A DNA stretch of 64,000 nucleotides. It comes from Rhizobium acidisoli (GTDB taxonomy: Bacteria > Pseudomonadota > Alphaproteobacteria > Rhizobiales > Rhizobiaceae). Position 1 is the first letter of the stretch. Each line of letters opens with the position of its first letter. The translations under genes were made by a program, and so were the position numbers. The DNA is taken from NCBI RefSeq assembly GCF_002531755.2, contig NZ_CP035002.1, positions 744,001 to 808,000 of the forward strand. The letters are read 5' to 3'. Under the pieces are notes generated by a model. The model was given only the letters and a program-made list of their open reading frames with translations, was not told where the DNA came from and searched no databases. Shown here piece by piece: positions 16,987 to 26,403 of this stretch.

Positions 16987-17841
16987 CTATTCTCGTATCT
17001 CGATAACCTTGACCGACACGCCCAAATCCACGAAATCGTCCGGCATTCCCGTATATCCGCCGGTAACAGGCATGATCTGTGCATTGTTGCGGGCAAACGC
17101 CACGGGAATAAGGCAGGCTTCTCCCACTCGACGGTGGGTGGGATCAAACGCGATCCAACCGGCTCCCGGAAGATAGACTTCGGCCCAGGCATGTGTCGAT
17201 CCGCCGTCGTCGACAGATGCCCGCGGGTCGTAGATGTAACCGGAGACAGCCCGCGCGCCAAACCCCAGGCAACGAACAGCTTCAATGAAAAGCGCTGCGA
17301 TATCCCTGCATGAGCCACTGGCCTGCTCCAGTGTTTGTTGCGGCGACTGTGTGCCTTCCTCGTCTCGAATGCGATAGCTGACATTTGTCAGAATGCCGGC
17401 ATTTATGTCCTTCAGGAGCGAAAGCGTGTCGGTCGGGTGGCTGCCCACGAAGGCTCGGGCCCAATCTGCCACACGGTTACCAGGCGAGGTCGCGGCAGCA
17501 AACGCGCCGAGATCGGTCTTGTCTTCGGTCGAGTAGGTGAAAGGGTAGGAATGCGCCGAGATGTCTATATTGAAGACCGGCCACGGGTGGGCGGTCTGCT
17601 CGACAACGGCAGCACTGGAGATCGTCAGTTCGGAGGTCCGCTCAGAAAACGTCACCGTCGCGATCGTGTTGCCGAAAACGTCCTGCGACCAGGCAATCGA
17701 CCCGTTCGCGGAACAGTCAATGTTGAAAGACAAGATCCGGAGCTGCTCGTCGGTCCGGGGCGACAGGATCAGGCGGTGCGCAAGCAGCCCGACGGGTCGC
17801 AAGTAACGATAGGTCGTTTGATGCTTGATCTGAAGTTTCAT
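16987..17841 (-). CDS. Transglutaminase-like cysteine protease-fold protein
   Basis: This 284-residue protein has the bacterial transglutaminase N-terminal domain (LQIKHQTTYRYLRPVGLLAHRLILSPR) and a transglutaminase-like core. The catalytic Cys is in GSCRDIAALFIEAVRCLGF, His in STHAWAEVYLPGAGW and Asp in FDPTH. No signal peptide is present. The family includes peptidases and amidases of unknown substrate, often beside circularly permuted ATP-grasp genes, which are absent here. A receiver gene lies upstream on the same strand. Confidence 0.88.
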   Translation of the reverse strand: MKLQIKHQTTYRYLRPVGLLAHRLILSPRTDEQLRILSFNIDCSANGSIAWSQDVFGNTIATVTFSERTSELTISSAAVVEQTAHPWPVFNIDISAHSYPFTYSTEDKTDLGAFAAATSPGNRVADWARAFVGSHPTDTLSLLKDINAGILTNVSYRIRDEEGTQSPQQTLEQASGSCRDIAALFIEAVRCLGFGARAVSGYIYDPRASVDDGGSTHAWAEVYLPGAGWIAFDPTHRRVGEACLIPVAFARNNAQIMPVTGGYTGMPDDFVDLGVSVKVIEIRE

Positions 17842-17917
17842 GATGATTTCCCGGCCGTCAGATTTTCAGTCTATCTCAGACGTGGCCAGCGGAGCGCGCT
17901 CGCGAAGTGTTCATGCC

Positions 17918-18334
17918 CTAGGAACTCCATTGCGGCGACGAGACTTCTTCTCGATGTTCGGATTCAATGAGGAGCTTGAAGCATGTCATTAGGGGCTTGG
18001 TAGCGTATGGTTTCCTGACAAATCTGAAGCGGTGCGGCAGCAACGACTGTCGCAGGTTTACGACCCCGGACGTCATTACAATCGCTAGCTTTGGCCATCT
18101 TGCATGAATGCGCACTGCGAGTTGGACACCATCTATTGGGCCTTTCATATTAACGGAGGTGAACACGAGACTTATGTCGTCCCGCTTTTCCAGGATCTCC
18201 AACGCATCTGCGCCATTGGCCGCCTCGGCTGTCCCGTAGCCAGATCCTTTGCACGCAACGACCGCTTCCGCGCGGAGGATCCTGTTCTCTTCTACAATCA
18301 GGATCACGTGTTTTTGAGCATGGCCGTCTGACAA
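17918..18334 (-). CDS. Degenerate receiver-domain protein lacking the phosphoacceptor Asp
   Basis: This 138-residue receiver-like protein begins HVILIVEENRILRAEAVVA and keeps the switch Ser in VMTSGVV and the Lys in FVRKPY. The phosphoacceptor position reads FTSVNMKG, with Ser (codon TCC) where the family has Asp, and the DE pair is EN. It therefore probably cannot be phosphorylated in the usual way. It could be an always-on or always-off receiver, or the start of decay. Confidence 0.8.
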   Translation of the reverse strand: MSDGHAQKHVILIVEENRILRAEAVVACKGSGYGTAEAANGADALEILEKRDDISLVFTSVNMKGPIDGVQLAVRIHARWPKLAIVMTSGVVNLRQSLLPHRFRFVRKPYATKPLMTCFKLLIESEHREEVSSPQWSS

Positions 18335-18628
18335 CTTGATTGCCCAGCAAAAAGTTTAGCGATGTGAACCATCAAATCATTAATGCTGCGGCGCAGCAAC
18401 AAGTTATTGGCAAAGGGGGCCGGAGGCTGTCAATGAGGTCCGTGGGCCATCAAGAAACTGGAGCTTCGCCAACGAGCATGGCGAGCGGCGCGAGTGCCCC
18501 GAGAGCGATCAGCTCGAAGTGCACCATGGCCGGCCACTTTCTCAGGGATTCTTAGCATATGTGGTTGGCCGATCAGCCCATTTGACAGGTGCCAGTTGGT
18601 TCTCGTAGGCAGCAACCTCGGCCCGACA

Positions 18629-18868
18629 TCACTCGCGCGCCTGACGGAACGTCACGACGGAGAGGGTTCTACGCGCCTCATTGCAGATTTCGATGTAGTA
18701 GCTGGAAATATCCCGCCCTTGGTTGGCAGCCCTGCTCATAAATTCTTGAGCAATCAACAGGGCTTCCGCGCGAGCATCGTCTAAAGAATGGTAATATGCT
18801 TTCGCAAAATCATTCACCCTGCCGGAAGGCGTTATGAGGTTGAAGACATAGCCGGCGACGGTGCTCAT
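18629..18868 (-). CDS. DUF6894-like small protein
   Basis: This 79-residue protein fits DUF6894: a short beta start (GYVFNLITPSGRV), SLDDARAEALLIAQEFMSRAANQGRD, then YYIEICNEARRTLSVVTFRQA. DUF6894 proteins are abundant in rhizobia and of unknown function. TAGGTTTTC precedes the ATG. Confidence 0.7.
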   Translation of the reverse strand: MSTVAGYVFNLITPSGRVNDFAKAYYHSLDDARAEALLIAQEFMSRAANQGRDISSYYIEICNEARRTLSVVTFRQARE

Positions 18869-19076
18869 TCATGAAAACCTACGCTGTTTCTTCACTTATT
18901 GAAAGCAGAGGTCAGTCAAGCTTTCGCAAACTATTGATTCAAGCCCCCATCGCCGGAACCGCCTCTGCGGCGGTTTGGCCGTTGGCCTATTCGTCATGCC
19001 ATGATCACATCAAGATTGCTTAACGAGCAATGAATCTCTCGTCGCCAGTGGGTGCGTCACGGAGTATAGTGACGGG

Positions 19077-19343
19077 ATGGGCAACTATGAGACCCCAGCC
19101 GAGATGGTAGCACGGCACGTATCGGAGGGCGAGAAGCATCTCGCTCACCAGACAGCTTTGATTGAGCGGTTACGCCGGATGGGCTTACCAACCGAGGAGG
19201 CTCAAGCTTTGTTGGAGCGCTTCTATCTATTGCAGGCCCAACACGAAGAGCATCGGCAAAGGATTTCAGAGGAATGCGAGTTTGGCCTGAGGGACAGGCA
19301 AGGCAATCTCCTCCCACGGCGGCGGCAGCGACAGAAGCGTTGA
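19077..19343 (+). CDS. Small coiled-coil protein, YETP family copy 1
   Basis: This 88-residue protein (MGNYETPAEMVARHVSEGEK ... LIERLRRMGLPTEEAQALLERFYLLQAQHEEH ... GNLLPRR) is a clear paralogue of 26654-26905. Shared blocks are YETPxEMVxRHVxEGEKHLAxQ, LIERLR, LPTExAxALLExFY and QAQHEEH. It is helical, charged and cytosolic. Near the 3' end the DNA reads CTCCTCCC, the loop motif of the small RNA at 9245, as it also does in copy 2. Function unknown. Confidence 0.75.
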   Translation: MGNYETPAEMVARHVSEGEKHLAHQTALIERLRRMGLPTEEAQALLERFYLLQAQHEEHRQRISEECEFGLRDRQGNLLPRRRQRQKR

Positions 19344-19590
19344 AGACGCTCGTTGCGGAGAACCAACCTTCGTCGGACAGGGCCTGATGTGCCAACGACG
19401 CCAGACCATGCACAACGACATGCCGGAATGGGTGGATTCGTCACGCAACGCGTTGCTGACAAAGCCCCACGGCGTCGATGGACTCAACGGGCGCTGGAGG
19501 CGGTCCGATAAGCGCCTTCCTCGCTGAAACGGCCCGCGGACGTCGGGACTTTTCGATGGTGGCTCCGGTTCACTGCTTGTTGCGGCCCAC

Positions 19591-19902
19591 TCAGTCGTCG
19601 CCGACTTTGGTCTTCGCAGTCCAGGGATATACGGTTGCTGCATTCCCTTTTACAATTGACAGGTCCGAGTCTGCTTCAGCTTGAAGTGGCCGAGCTTTGG
19701 CAAGAGCTTTGCGGAGCGCCTGACCTTCAGGGTGGTCGCCGGCGACCTGGAGGAAGCTGACTACTGACCATTTCGTCTCGGCTCCGCCGGAAGCCGCGTT
19801 CGCTTGGTGGATTACGGTAGGCTCAGCCGTCTCATTTTCGTACTCGAGATACCACTTGTCTCCGTTCGCGCTTGCAGAAAATTCCAGTAATTCTTTTGAC
19901 AT
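19591..19902 (-). CDS. Hypothetical protein, rhizobial
   Basis: This 103-residue cytosolic protein begins MSKELLEFSASANGDKWYLEYENETAEPTVIHQANAASGG, with a strong GGAGG ribosome site. The composition and start context support a real gene. I do not recognise a characterised family. Confidence 0.65.
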   Translation of the reverse strand: MSKELLEFSASANGDKWYLEYENETAEPTVIHQANAASGGAETKWSVVSFLQVAGDHPEGQALRKALAKARPLQAEADSDLSIVKGNAATVYPWTAKTKVGDD

Positions 19903-19920
19903 TCCGCCTCCTTTGCCCTT

Positions 19921-20000
19921 TCAAACCCATCCAGCCATTCGATTGAGTTCAGCCGTCACGGCTACGATATCGAACGGCTTCGCGAAAAATTTCGCCCCGG
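19921..20000 (-). pseudogene. Response-regulator C-terminal remnant
   Basis: GAKFFAKPFDIVAVTAELNRMAGWV keeps the KPF motif and final helix of a receiver domain. Its upstream part was replaced by an IS66 fragment, so one frame now reads from transposase into receiver. Confidence 0.6.
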
Positions 20001-20286
20001 TCGGGCGAGCCGTCGCCATGTGAACAACTGCTGCGGCGTCAACCCATGCCGCCGCGCCACAGATCAAGCCGTGACGCCGGGCTCGCAACTCTCCGCAATA
20101 ATCTGCGCCTTCTGATCGTCGCTCCATCCGCGACGACGGCCATTGCCTGTGAACACCTCAAACCGGCGTATCAGCTCATCCTTGGATTTAAGCTAGGTTC
20201 TGAAATCGACATATGTCCAATCCCTCCATCGAGGTTGAACATCAATGATCAAGCGATGATCTGGAAGGTAGAATGGACAGCTTACC
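20001..20286 (-). mobile_element. IS66-family remnant (left end and start of tnpA)
   Basis: It is closely similar to the left end of the element at 27995: the terminal GTAAGC..TGTCC, the leader with TCATCGCTTGATCATTGATG, and tnpA codons for ..FEVFTGNGRRR..WSDDQKAQIIAESCEPGV..., ending at GCTCGCCCGA (20001-20010). A premature stop and indels are present. Everything beyond the tnpA start is deleted, fusing it to the receiver remnant. Confidence 0.85.
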
Positions 20287-20513
20287 AGTTATCGGCAAAC
20301 ATATCAAAAAAGAAAGCCCGGCTCGGTGGCTGGGCTCTACGACTTCGGAGCTGTTGGTCGGCGCTTTAGGCGGAGTCGGCAATTTTGCTTGCTTTCGGAA
20401 GCGAGTTGATCCGCATTTTGTGAGGCGTGCGGTTACGTTGATCCTGGAAGTATTTCAACGCGGCCTCCTCTACCGCCTCGACGGGCGGCCAGGTTCGGGG
20501 AGATAAGCGCTTG

Positions 20514-20990
20514 TTAGAAACTCGCGCTTTGATCAAGAGCCTTGGTATAGGCATCGATCATTGCGGTTATGACTTGCTTAGGTTCAACCGATCCAAGCGG
20601 GTATGTGCACTCAGGGATTCCTAGAGACCCGGTGTCACCCGGTTTGTCCCAGTCTATCTTCAGTTTAATACTGGAACCGGATATCGAAAGTTTCCCCGAA
20701 ATAGACTTACTGCCGACGACCTTCTCCATCAGAAGATTGGCGGCCGGTGGGCCTACAACCGGCGGTCTATCTAGCTTAATTCGAGAGATACGAGCCTCAT
20801 CTAGTTTGGCGGTTGCAGCGGCAAGCTCTTTTGCCAATGTTGAAATGAACCTTTCGAACTGGCCGCGATCCGCGTCTTGTTTTCTCAATACTTCTTCATT
20901 TGCCGCGCTCGACTTAGCGCTAGCCGCTTCGACGCGCTCGTTTGCTTGACGTGCTCTTGCAAGAGCCCTGTCAAAATCATCACTGCTCAT
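20514..20990 (-). CDS. Hypothetical protein with N-terminal coiled coil
   Basis: This 158-residue protein starts at ATG 20990 after AGGAGGA. Residues 1-75 are a charged coiled coil (FDRALARARQANERVEAASAKSS... FISTLAKELAAATAKLDEARI). The C-terminal half is a compact beta-rich domain (SISGKLSISGSSIKLKIDWDKPGDTGSLGIPECTYPLG). No signal peptide. Family not recognised. Confidence 0.65.
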   Translation of the reverse strand: MSSDDFDRALARARQANERVEAASAKSSAANEEVLRKQDADRGQFERFISTLAKELAAATAKLDEARISRIKLDRPPVVGPPAANLLMEKVVGSKSISGKLSISGSSIKLKIDWDKPGDTGSLGIPECTYPLGSVEPKQVITAMIDAYTKALDQSASF

Positions 20991-21366
20991 CAAATTCCTC
21001 CTATGTCTGCAACTGCCGGAGTACACGCGCTGGCGGCGCCTTTCGAGGGAGACTGCATGCCACCATGGATAGGCGAAAGATCCGGCATCGTCTACGGGGA
21101 ATGTCTCGCCAATGTCAGCAGGTGAGCGACAACATTTCCGGAAACTGAGATCTCGAGCCAGGTCATTCCTTTCACTTCCGCATCATCGGCCCGATGATCG
21201 CTATTCCGCTCTTTGTGCACAGGAACGACAGCCTGGAACCTCTTTCCTATCGCTGACCGTAATCTGGTGATGGATCGACCGAACGACGGTGCACGGGCGA
21301 GGCCCTGGCGAGCTGTTACCCGTCCAATCGGCCATAGCATTACGGCAACGGCATCCTGGACCGGAC

Positions 21367-21696
21367 TCAGCGAATTCCGAGACCTGGAGCACCGATCCGC
21401 CGCTGCTTGCGATCTGTGACTAGTACCAGATCGATGACATCGTCGATTTCAAATCGTTGCGTGGCTTCGCCGATCACCGCAAGACCCTGGCCGTCCAAAC
21501 GGACCCGGGATCGGTATAAGGCCGGAAGCGCAAGTATCAGCATGATGAAGCCGAAGCTTGCCCCTCCCGTTGAGGTAAGGGCATCACCGATCGTCAAACC
21601 GTCGCGTTCGCGTGCGGTCTCCGCACGCCTGACCAGCGCCGCCGAGGCGATGCCGCGGGCTTTGCTTCCGTCGCCATTTTCCTGGGCCACGATCAA
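21367..21696 (-). pseudogene. ExoD-like membrane protein, broken
   Basis: The first half, RDGLTIGDALTSTGGASFGFIMLILALPAL, matches the start of ExoD (exopolysaccharide synthesis, ExoD) family proteins. The expected run of membrane helices is then lost and the frame continues as non-family sequence to a stop. It overlaps the preceding gene by 4 bp (ATGA). Probably truncated by frameshift near 21520. Confidence 0.55.
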
Positions 21697-22004
21697 GCTT
21701 CGCCTTCCTCGTCGGCCTCATTTTGGAAAAGTCGCACGAGTGTGGAGCAGTTCGGATCGCGTCCGTCCAGGAGCTGCACAGGTGAGGTCCAGCCGACGGC
21801 AACGCCGACAGCGGTGGCGACCGCCCAGCCCGGTTCCTCGCTAGCGCGTTGCAGAAGCCGCGGCCCATGTGATGCGATACACTGCTGTGACTGCTGGATC
21901 TGCTCGACAGGTGCGTTCGCGCCGTCAAAGCGCTCGCGCATCTCCGCCTGAAGCGGACCAACAACAAATAGGGCGAATAGCCAGGCTGCGACGTCCGAAA
22001 TCAT
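21693..22004 (-). CDS. Hypothetical protein upstream of the ExoD remnant
   Basis: This 103-residue protein has an N-terminal hydrophobic stretch (VAAWLFALFVVGPLQAEMRERF), either a membrane anchor or a poor signal peptide, then PVEQIQQSQQCIASHGPRLLQRASEEPGWAVATAVGVAVGWTSPVQLLDGRDPNC. It overlaps the ExoD-like remnant by 4 bp, so the pair was an operon. Function unknown. Confidence 0.6.
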   Translation of the reverse strand: MISDVAAWLFALFVVGPLQAEMRERFDGANAPVEQIQQSQQCIASHGPRLLQRASEEPGWAVATAVGVAVGWTSPVQLLDGRDPNCSTLVRLFQNEADEEGEA

Positions 22005-22530
22005 ATATCCCTCAAGTTACGGCAAAGTGTCGAAATTGGTCCGACATCGCGAATGTACAGAAGAATTCGCCAGAGGGGCCCGGACCAGCGGGTAGTATCT
22101 ACCTGGGGTTGGATACGCGCGCGTTCAAGGGAGATTTACGTTGCCGTCGAACGTGCTGATGTTGATTGCCGCTGTATGGATGCATTCGCCGGCTATGATA
22201 AGGCACGGCAATGATCCCCTTACCCAAATACGCGAACTCTGCATTTCCGCGGCACCTGCGAGCAACTGGCCATCGCATATCAGCGCCGCAAGCGGGCTCG
22301 TGTGCAGTGGCTCGAATGTCTACGTTGATGCTGATGACGGGCGTCATTTGAGTGTTTTTTCCACCACTGCAGGTGAGCCCGGGGCGCCTGATCCAGCTCT
22401 TCGACGATGTGCTTTGCGAAATCGAGACAGAGCGCAAGCGGCAGGACCACACAGAGAATAGAGCTGCGTTCGACAAGCTTGCCCCCGTCGCCTCCTGCGG
22501 ATATCGACCGGCGTCGGGTGCGTATCGGTC
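22005..22530. other. No recognisable gene
   Basis: Overlapping frames occur on both strands in these 526 bp, none with a motif or good start. Nothing structured was noticed. Confidence 0.4.
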
Positions 22531-24339
22531 TTATGCTCTGGAAAGGCGGCGGGCATCAGATGTCCACTGGCCAGATTGCTGAAGCATCGCGGCCGCGGCA
22601 TCACGATCAACGGCTTTTGAATAGAGATAACCCTGACCGAGTTCACATCCGAGCCGCAGTAGTTGATCCGCTTGCGCTTTGGTTTCTATCCCTTCGGCGA
22701 CAACCCGGATGCCCAATCGCTTCGCCATCCCCAGCAATCCTTCGACGATTATGCTGCCGGCATCGTCCGGTACGAGCCGGTCGACGAAGGACTTGTCGAT
22801 TTTCAGGACGTCGATGGGTATGGTCAGCAGATGGGTGAGGGAAGCAAAGCCGGTCCCGAAATCATCAAGGGCAACGAGCAGCCCGTTTGATCTTAGCGTT
22901 TTGATCTCATCGGCCACGACATGGTCGCGTTGGCCGAGATATACCGATTCCGTTATCTCCAGGACGACATGCTGCAAGGGAACGTCCGCCTTCGCGAACA
23001 CGTCGAACAGGCGTTCCTGTAGGTTGCTCGCGCGGAAATCGGCCGCCGATAGATTGATGCCGACATGCTGGAGCGGCAGGCCCCGGTCGAGCCAGCGCCG
23101 AATATCCTGCGCAACGCGAGACAACATGAGCTGCGTCATTTGCGTCGCAACATGAGCGTCCTTGGTCGCCTCATGGAAGTTTGCAGCAGCAATGACCTCC
23201 CCGGAAGGCGTCGTCATCCGGCAAAGCGCTTCGAAACCGACAATCTCACGGGTATCGAGGCGCACGATGGGTTGGTAATGGGCGTCAAGGCGATCTTCGC
23301 TCAAAGCGATGCCCACATCGCGAATGGCGCGGAAACGGCGGGTGAAGGCAGTTCCCATACCGTCGTGGTATTCAACGTATTCGCCGCGCTTGCGCTCTTT
23401 TGCATGATACAAGGCGATATCGGCATTATGCCTGGTCTGCTCAGCTGTCTCGCCACCTCCCGCCATCGCCCCGCCGATCGTTGCGGCGGGAAAAACGACA
23501 TGGCCGTCGCAGCGGGTCGCCGGCGACAGTGCCTGGAGGATTCTGCCTGCTTCATCCTCCAAGTCGAGATCTTCCCGGTCGACGATGATTGCGAACTCGT
23601 CACCGCCAAGCCGAAACACACGTTTCGATCCAACGATGGCTCGATGCGATTTGCAACGACCTGAATGAGAGCGTCGCCGGCGGCATGGCCAAACGTGTCG
23701 TTGACCAGCTTCAGGTTATCGATGTCTGTCAGCAGCACGCCCCATCGGGACTGCCCTTGAGCATGCTGCTCCGCCAGGACCTTGTTGAACCTCGCCCGGT
23801 TGGACAAGCCCGTCAAAGCATCGGTGTAGGTCAGGCGCTGGCGCTCCATCACCCGCTCGTTCCGTTCCATCGCGATCGCGCACAAATGTGTGCACGCGTC
23901 GACAATCTTCTGCTCGAGTTCGCTTGGCCCTCGCTGCTCTCGATAATAAAAGGCGAACGTGGCGGCTACCCGCCCGGCGCTGAGAATTGGTTTTGACCAG
24001 CAAGCCTTGTAGCCCAGGGGCGCGATCAAGCCCTTGAACGTCTGCCATCGGGGGGTCTGATGCGATGTTGGTCACAACAACCTCCGACCCCAGATAGGCA
24101 GCGGTACCACACGAGCCGGCAAGGGGGCCGATTTCCATATCGTCTAGAGCGGCCAGATAACCGGGATCCAGGGAAGGCCCTGCGAGCGGATGAAGGCGGT
24201 CGCCGTCAAGCAACATGACGGAGCAGGTCACGCCAGGAACCGCGCCTTCGACCTCAAGACAAAGACGCTCTACCGTCGACACCAACGACTCGCCCTTGGC
24301 GATCATTTCAAGAATACGGTTCTGTAGTTCAAGGATCAT
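22531..24339 (-). pseudogene. GAF-GGDEF-EAL c-di-GMP enzyme with two compensating frameshifts
   Basis: The order is GAF (ILELQNRILEMIAKGESLVSTVERLCLEVEGAVPGVTCSVMLLD ... GSCGTAAYLG), GGDEF (TYTDALTGLSNRARF, LGGDEFAIIVD) and EAL (HYQPIVRLDTREIVGFEALCR, NLSAADF, EITES, LDDFGTGFASL, LKIDKSFV, AEGIE). The frame slips by one base near 24029 (QGL/IAPLGYKACWS) and returns near 23622 (just before FRLGGDEF), so GAF and EAL share a frame while the stretch between does not. All catalytic motifs survive, so decay is recent or these are sequence errors. The intact parent would make and/or degrade c-di-GMP. Confidence 0.85.
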
Positions 24340-24639
24340 GTGAGGGCTCTGGCTGGGAGTAATGGAGTTGTAGCGTGACAACCTTGAGATGCGATTGAAG
24401 GATTAGCTAAAAGTGGATGTTTTCGCCGCAATGGAGGGCGGCGAAGGGAACTGGAACCCGGGGCCGCCGGGTCCACGCCATGGACAATTTGCTGACGCAA
24501 CGAGTTCAGTGGCGAAGCGCAGGCCTGAACCAGAAGGTCATTTTCCAGCTTCGGAGGCGGACGCGGCCATTGACGGGCACGTTCATTGCTTCCGATTTCG
24601 GGACGCCCATAGCGTCGTTCGTGTCAATCTACGTTTGTG

Positions 24640-24900
24640 CGAACAAGGACCACGGACACGCCTTTGCCCGGTGCTTTCTGGGATGCCAGAACGCCCATCA
24701 TCGCGCTGACGGAATGGCCGACGACGAAAGCTGCGTCTTTTCCTGGCTTTAATTTCAACGATCTCGGAGGCATGCCCATCGAGCGTCGAGTTTCCCTAGA
24801 TCGTGGCGGTCAGATCAGAGCCGCCGGCGCCTACATGTTCGAGGATAACGACTCAATGTGATCCTGGAATTCAGTGCTACATAGCGCCACATGTTCTGAT
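24640..24900 (-). pseudogene. RsbQ-like alpha/beta hydrolase fragment (copy 2)
   Basis: Minus-strand pieces match copy 1 at 10985-11608: CNQNMWRYV, then ..NMVGAGGSDLTA one frame over, then DAAFVVGHSVSAMMGVLASQKAPGK with the nucleophile-elbow Ser. Frame changes and stops make it non-functional. It lies just upstream of the GAF-GGDEF-EAL gene on the same strand, which fits a former hydrolase-signalling pair. Confidence 0.7.
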
Positions 24901-24908
24901 TACAGCCC

Positions 24909-25154
24909 CTAACCTGCGCGACGATAATCAAACGCCCTGGTAATTTTGATAGTCGAGGGCTTTGCCACATCGAAATGGGGCGCTTCCAACATCATGTCGG
25001 AGCGCCCCATGACCCGGTTGACCTTAAATGTTGCGGCGGAATCGGTCATCCAGCATGCAAAATCCATCGGATTCTGCATCCGCACGCAAGCCGCGAATAC
25101 ATCCTCAGACGTTTTCCACAGCGAAGACAAAAGTAAGCTGAGGTTGTTTGACAA
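24909..25154 (-). CDS. Possible small hypothetical protein
   Basis: This 81-codon TTG-start frame ends AATFKVNRVMGRSDMMLEAPHFDVAKPSTIKITRAFDYRRAG. The composition looks protein-like but there is no clear ribosome site or family. Treat as uncertain. Confidence 0.3.
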   Translation of the reverse strand: MSNNLSLLLSSLWKTSEDVFAACVRMQNPMDFACWMTDSAATFKVNRVMGRSDMMLEAPHFDVAKPSTIKITRAFDYRRAG

Positions 25155-25209
25155 TCATGACGCAAGCCCGAATGCTGAAATTTGTTCGCTAGAAGAGCAA
25201 AGAAGGACG

Positions 25210-25404
25210 TCAGGCACGCATGCGCCCGCGCGAATAGGCTGAGTTCAAGATGTCACTCACTTCGCGCGCAAATTCTTCCTCCATACCCATGGCGACACTG
25301 GCGCCAACGCTCACGGCCACGCCGGTAAAGATGTCGAACACTGTCCAGGTGTGATCGGGCTCCTGGCGCATCCGATAGCGTTTGAAATTCGAATACCCGT
25401 TCAT
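25210..25404 (-). CDS. Small hypothetical protein (64 aa)
   Basis: It reads MNGYSNFKRYRMRQEPDHTW then TVFDIFTGVAVSVG and EFAREVSDILNSAYSRGRM. The compact, soluble make-up and typical rhizobial wording of EPDHTWTVFDIFTG suggest a real gene. Function unknown. Confidence 0.6.
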   Translation of the reverse strand: MNGYSNFKRYRMRQEPDHTWTVFDIFTGVAVSVGASVAMGMEEEFAREVSDILNSAYSRGRMRA

Positions 25405-25538
25405 GCAAACAGCCCGCGTCGTTCAGTGTAAAAGCTGGAGCGCCTTTTTTAGAAATCAATGCTGCCGATGGTCGTCTGCGCCATGCATGACCGGCCGATT
25501 TCAGCTGTCGCTGTTACGCGAGACAGTGGAATGCCGCT

Positions 25539-25841
25539 TTATGCGATCTCGTAGAAAAAATCGCAAATCAAGTCAGCGATGATGCTTGCCTGGGCGTCGC
25601 TCATATAAGCTGCTGTCTCAACCGCCACGGCTTCGACATCACCATGATCGACCGCGATCAGATCGAGCAGCCTGGTGAACTTTATCGTCAGTTCCAGATC
25701 GCTGGCAAATTCTTCGATGGTGACGGCCAGCAAGCTCCTTGTCGCTTCGATCAATCGCGACTGGATCGTGTCGGGCGAGGTCGACAGAGCTCTAACGGCT
25801 TCAAAGACGTGAGCTCTTGTCTTCGGGTATCTTACGTCCAT
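25539..25841 (-). CDS. Hypothetical helical protein (100 aa)
   Basis: It begins MDVRYPKTRAHVFEAVRALS and is predicted all-helical (IQSRLIEATRSLLAVTIEEF, LELTIKFTRLLDLIAV, ASIIADLICDFFYEIA). A ribosome site GAAAAGAGA precedes the ATG. No family recognised. Confidence 0.6.
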   Translation of the reverse strand: MDVRYPKTRAHVFEAVRALSTSPDTIQSRLIEATRSLLAVTIEEFASDLELTIKFTRLLDLIAVDHGDVEAVAVETAAYMSDAQASIIADLICDFFYEIA

Positions 25842-26267
25842 TCAGTTCTCTTTTCTTGTGAAGCTATCGCCAACGCAGTTGGTTGCTGAGATGGACGAAC
25901 GGGCGGACTGCCGCCAATGAAGCAGACTGTCATCGACACTCCGTATCACCAACCATTCGCCTTTGCTCGTTTATTCCAGCTGCCGCGTCAGCGGCTCCAA
26001 CCCAGGAGCAAAGGACACTTACCACGTGTCGGTAAGAGAGGCCTGCCGCTCGCGTGCAGCAGGCTCTTCCTATGAGGCACCCGAACATTATCATGGGCGA
26101 CATTTTCCGAATCTCGACCAAGCCCTTCGCGCCGAGCTTGGTCAACTGGATAAACCGAAGCCGTCCGAAGGCGTCTCAGTGCGCCGCTATTGTCACACAA
26201 TTTGTGTTCCGATCTGCGGTCGACGCGCGGTTCTGGCCCCGACAGAAGGCGCGTCAGAGGTGACGCC
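25842..26267. other. No recognisable gene
   Basis: Only short frames are present. GCCTGC (26041-26046) and GCAGGC (26059-26064) form a modest hairpin without a T-run. Confidence 0.4.
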
Positions 26268-26403
26268 ATGAACGATTCCAACGACAGAACCAAAGACGAC
26301 GAACAGCAGAAGAGGCCGCCGCCTCCCAAAGAGATCAAGTTTCGATCCCTGGGAAGAAGAATACCGCAGGGTCTACCGAGACGACAAAACCTTTGAATTT
26401 TGA
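26268..26403 (+). pseudogene. Tiny charged protein gene with a one-base insertion
   Basis: ATG 26268 (after GAGGTG) opens MNDSNDRTKDDEQQKRPPPP then KEIKF. Skipping one base at 26343, the next frame reads DPWEEEYRRVYRDDKTFEF and stops at 26401-26403. The two halves make a natural 44-residue Pro/charge-rich protein, so a single C insertion is the simplest reading. Family not recognised. Confidence 0.55.

Noticed and set aside
22099..22476. 125-codon minus-strand frame
   Set aside because: Arg/Ser-rich composition typical of a GC-rich shadow frame, overlapping other frames of equal merit.
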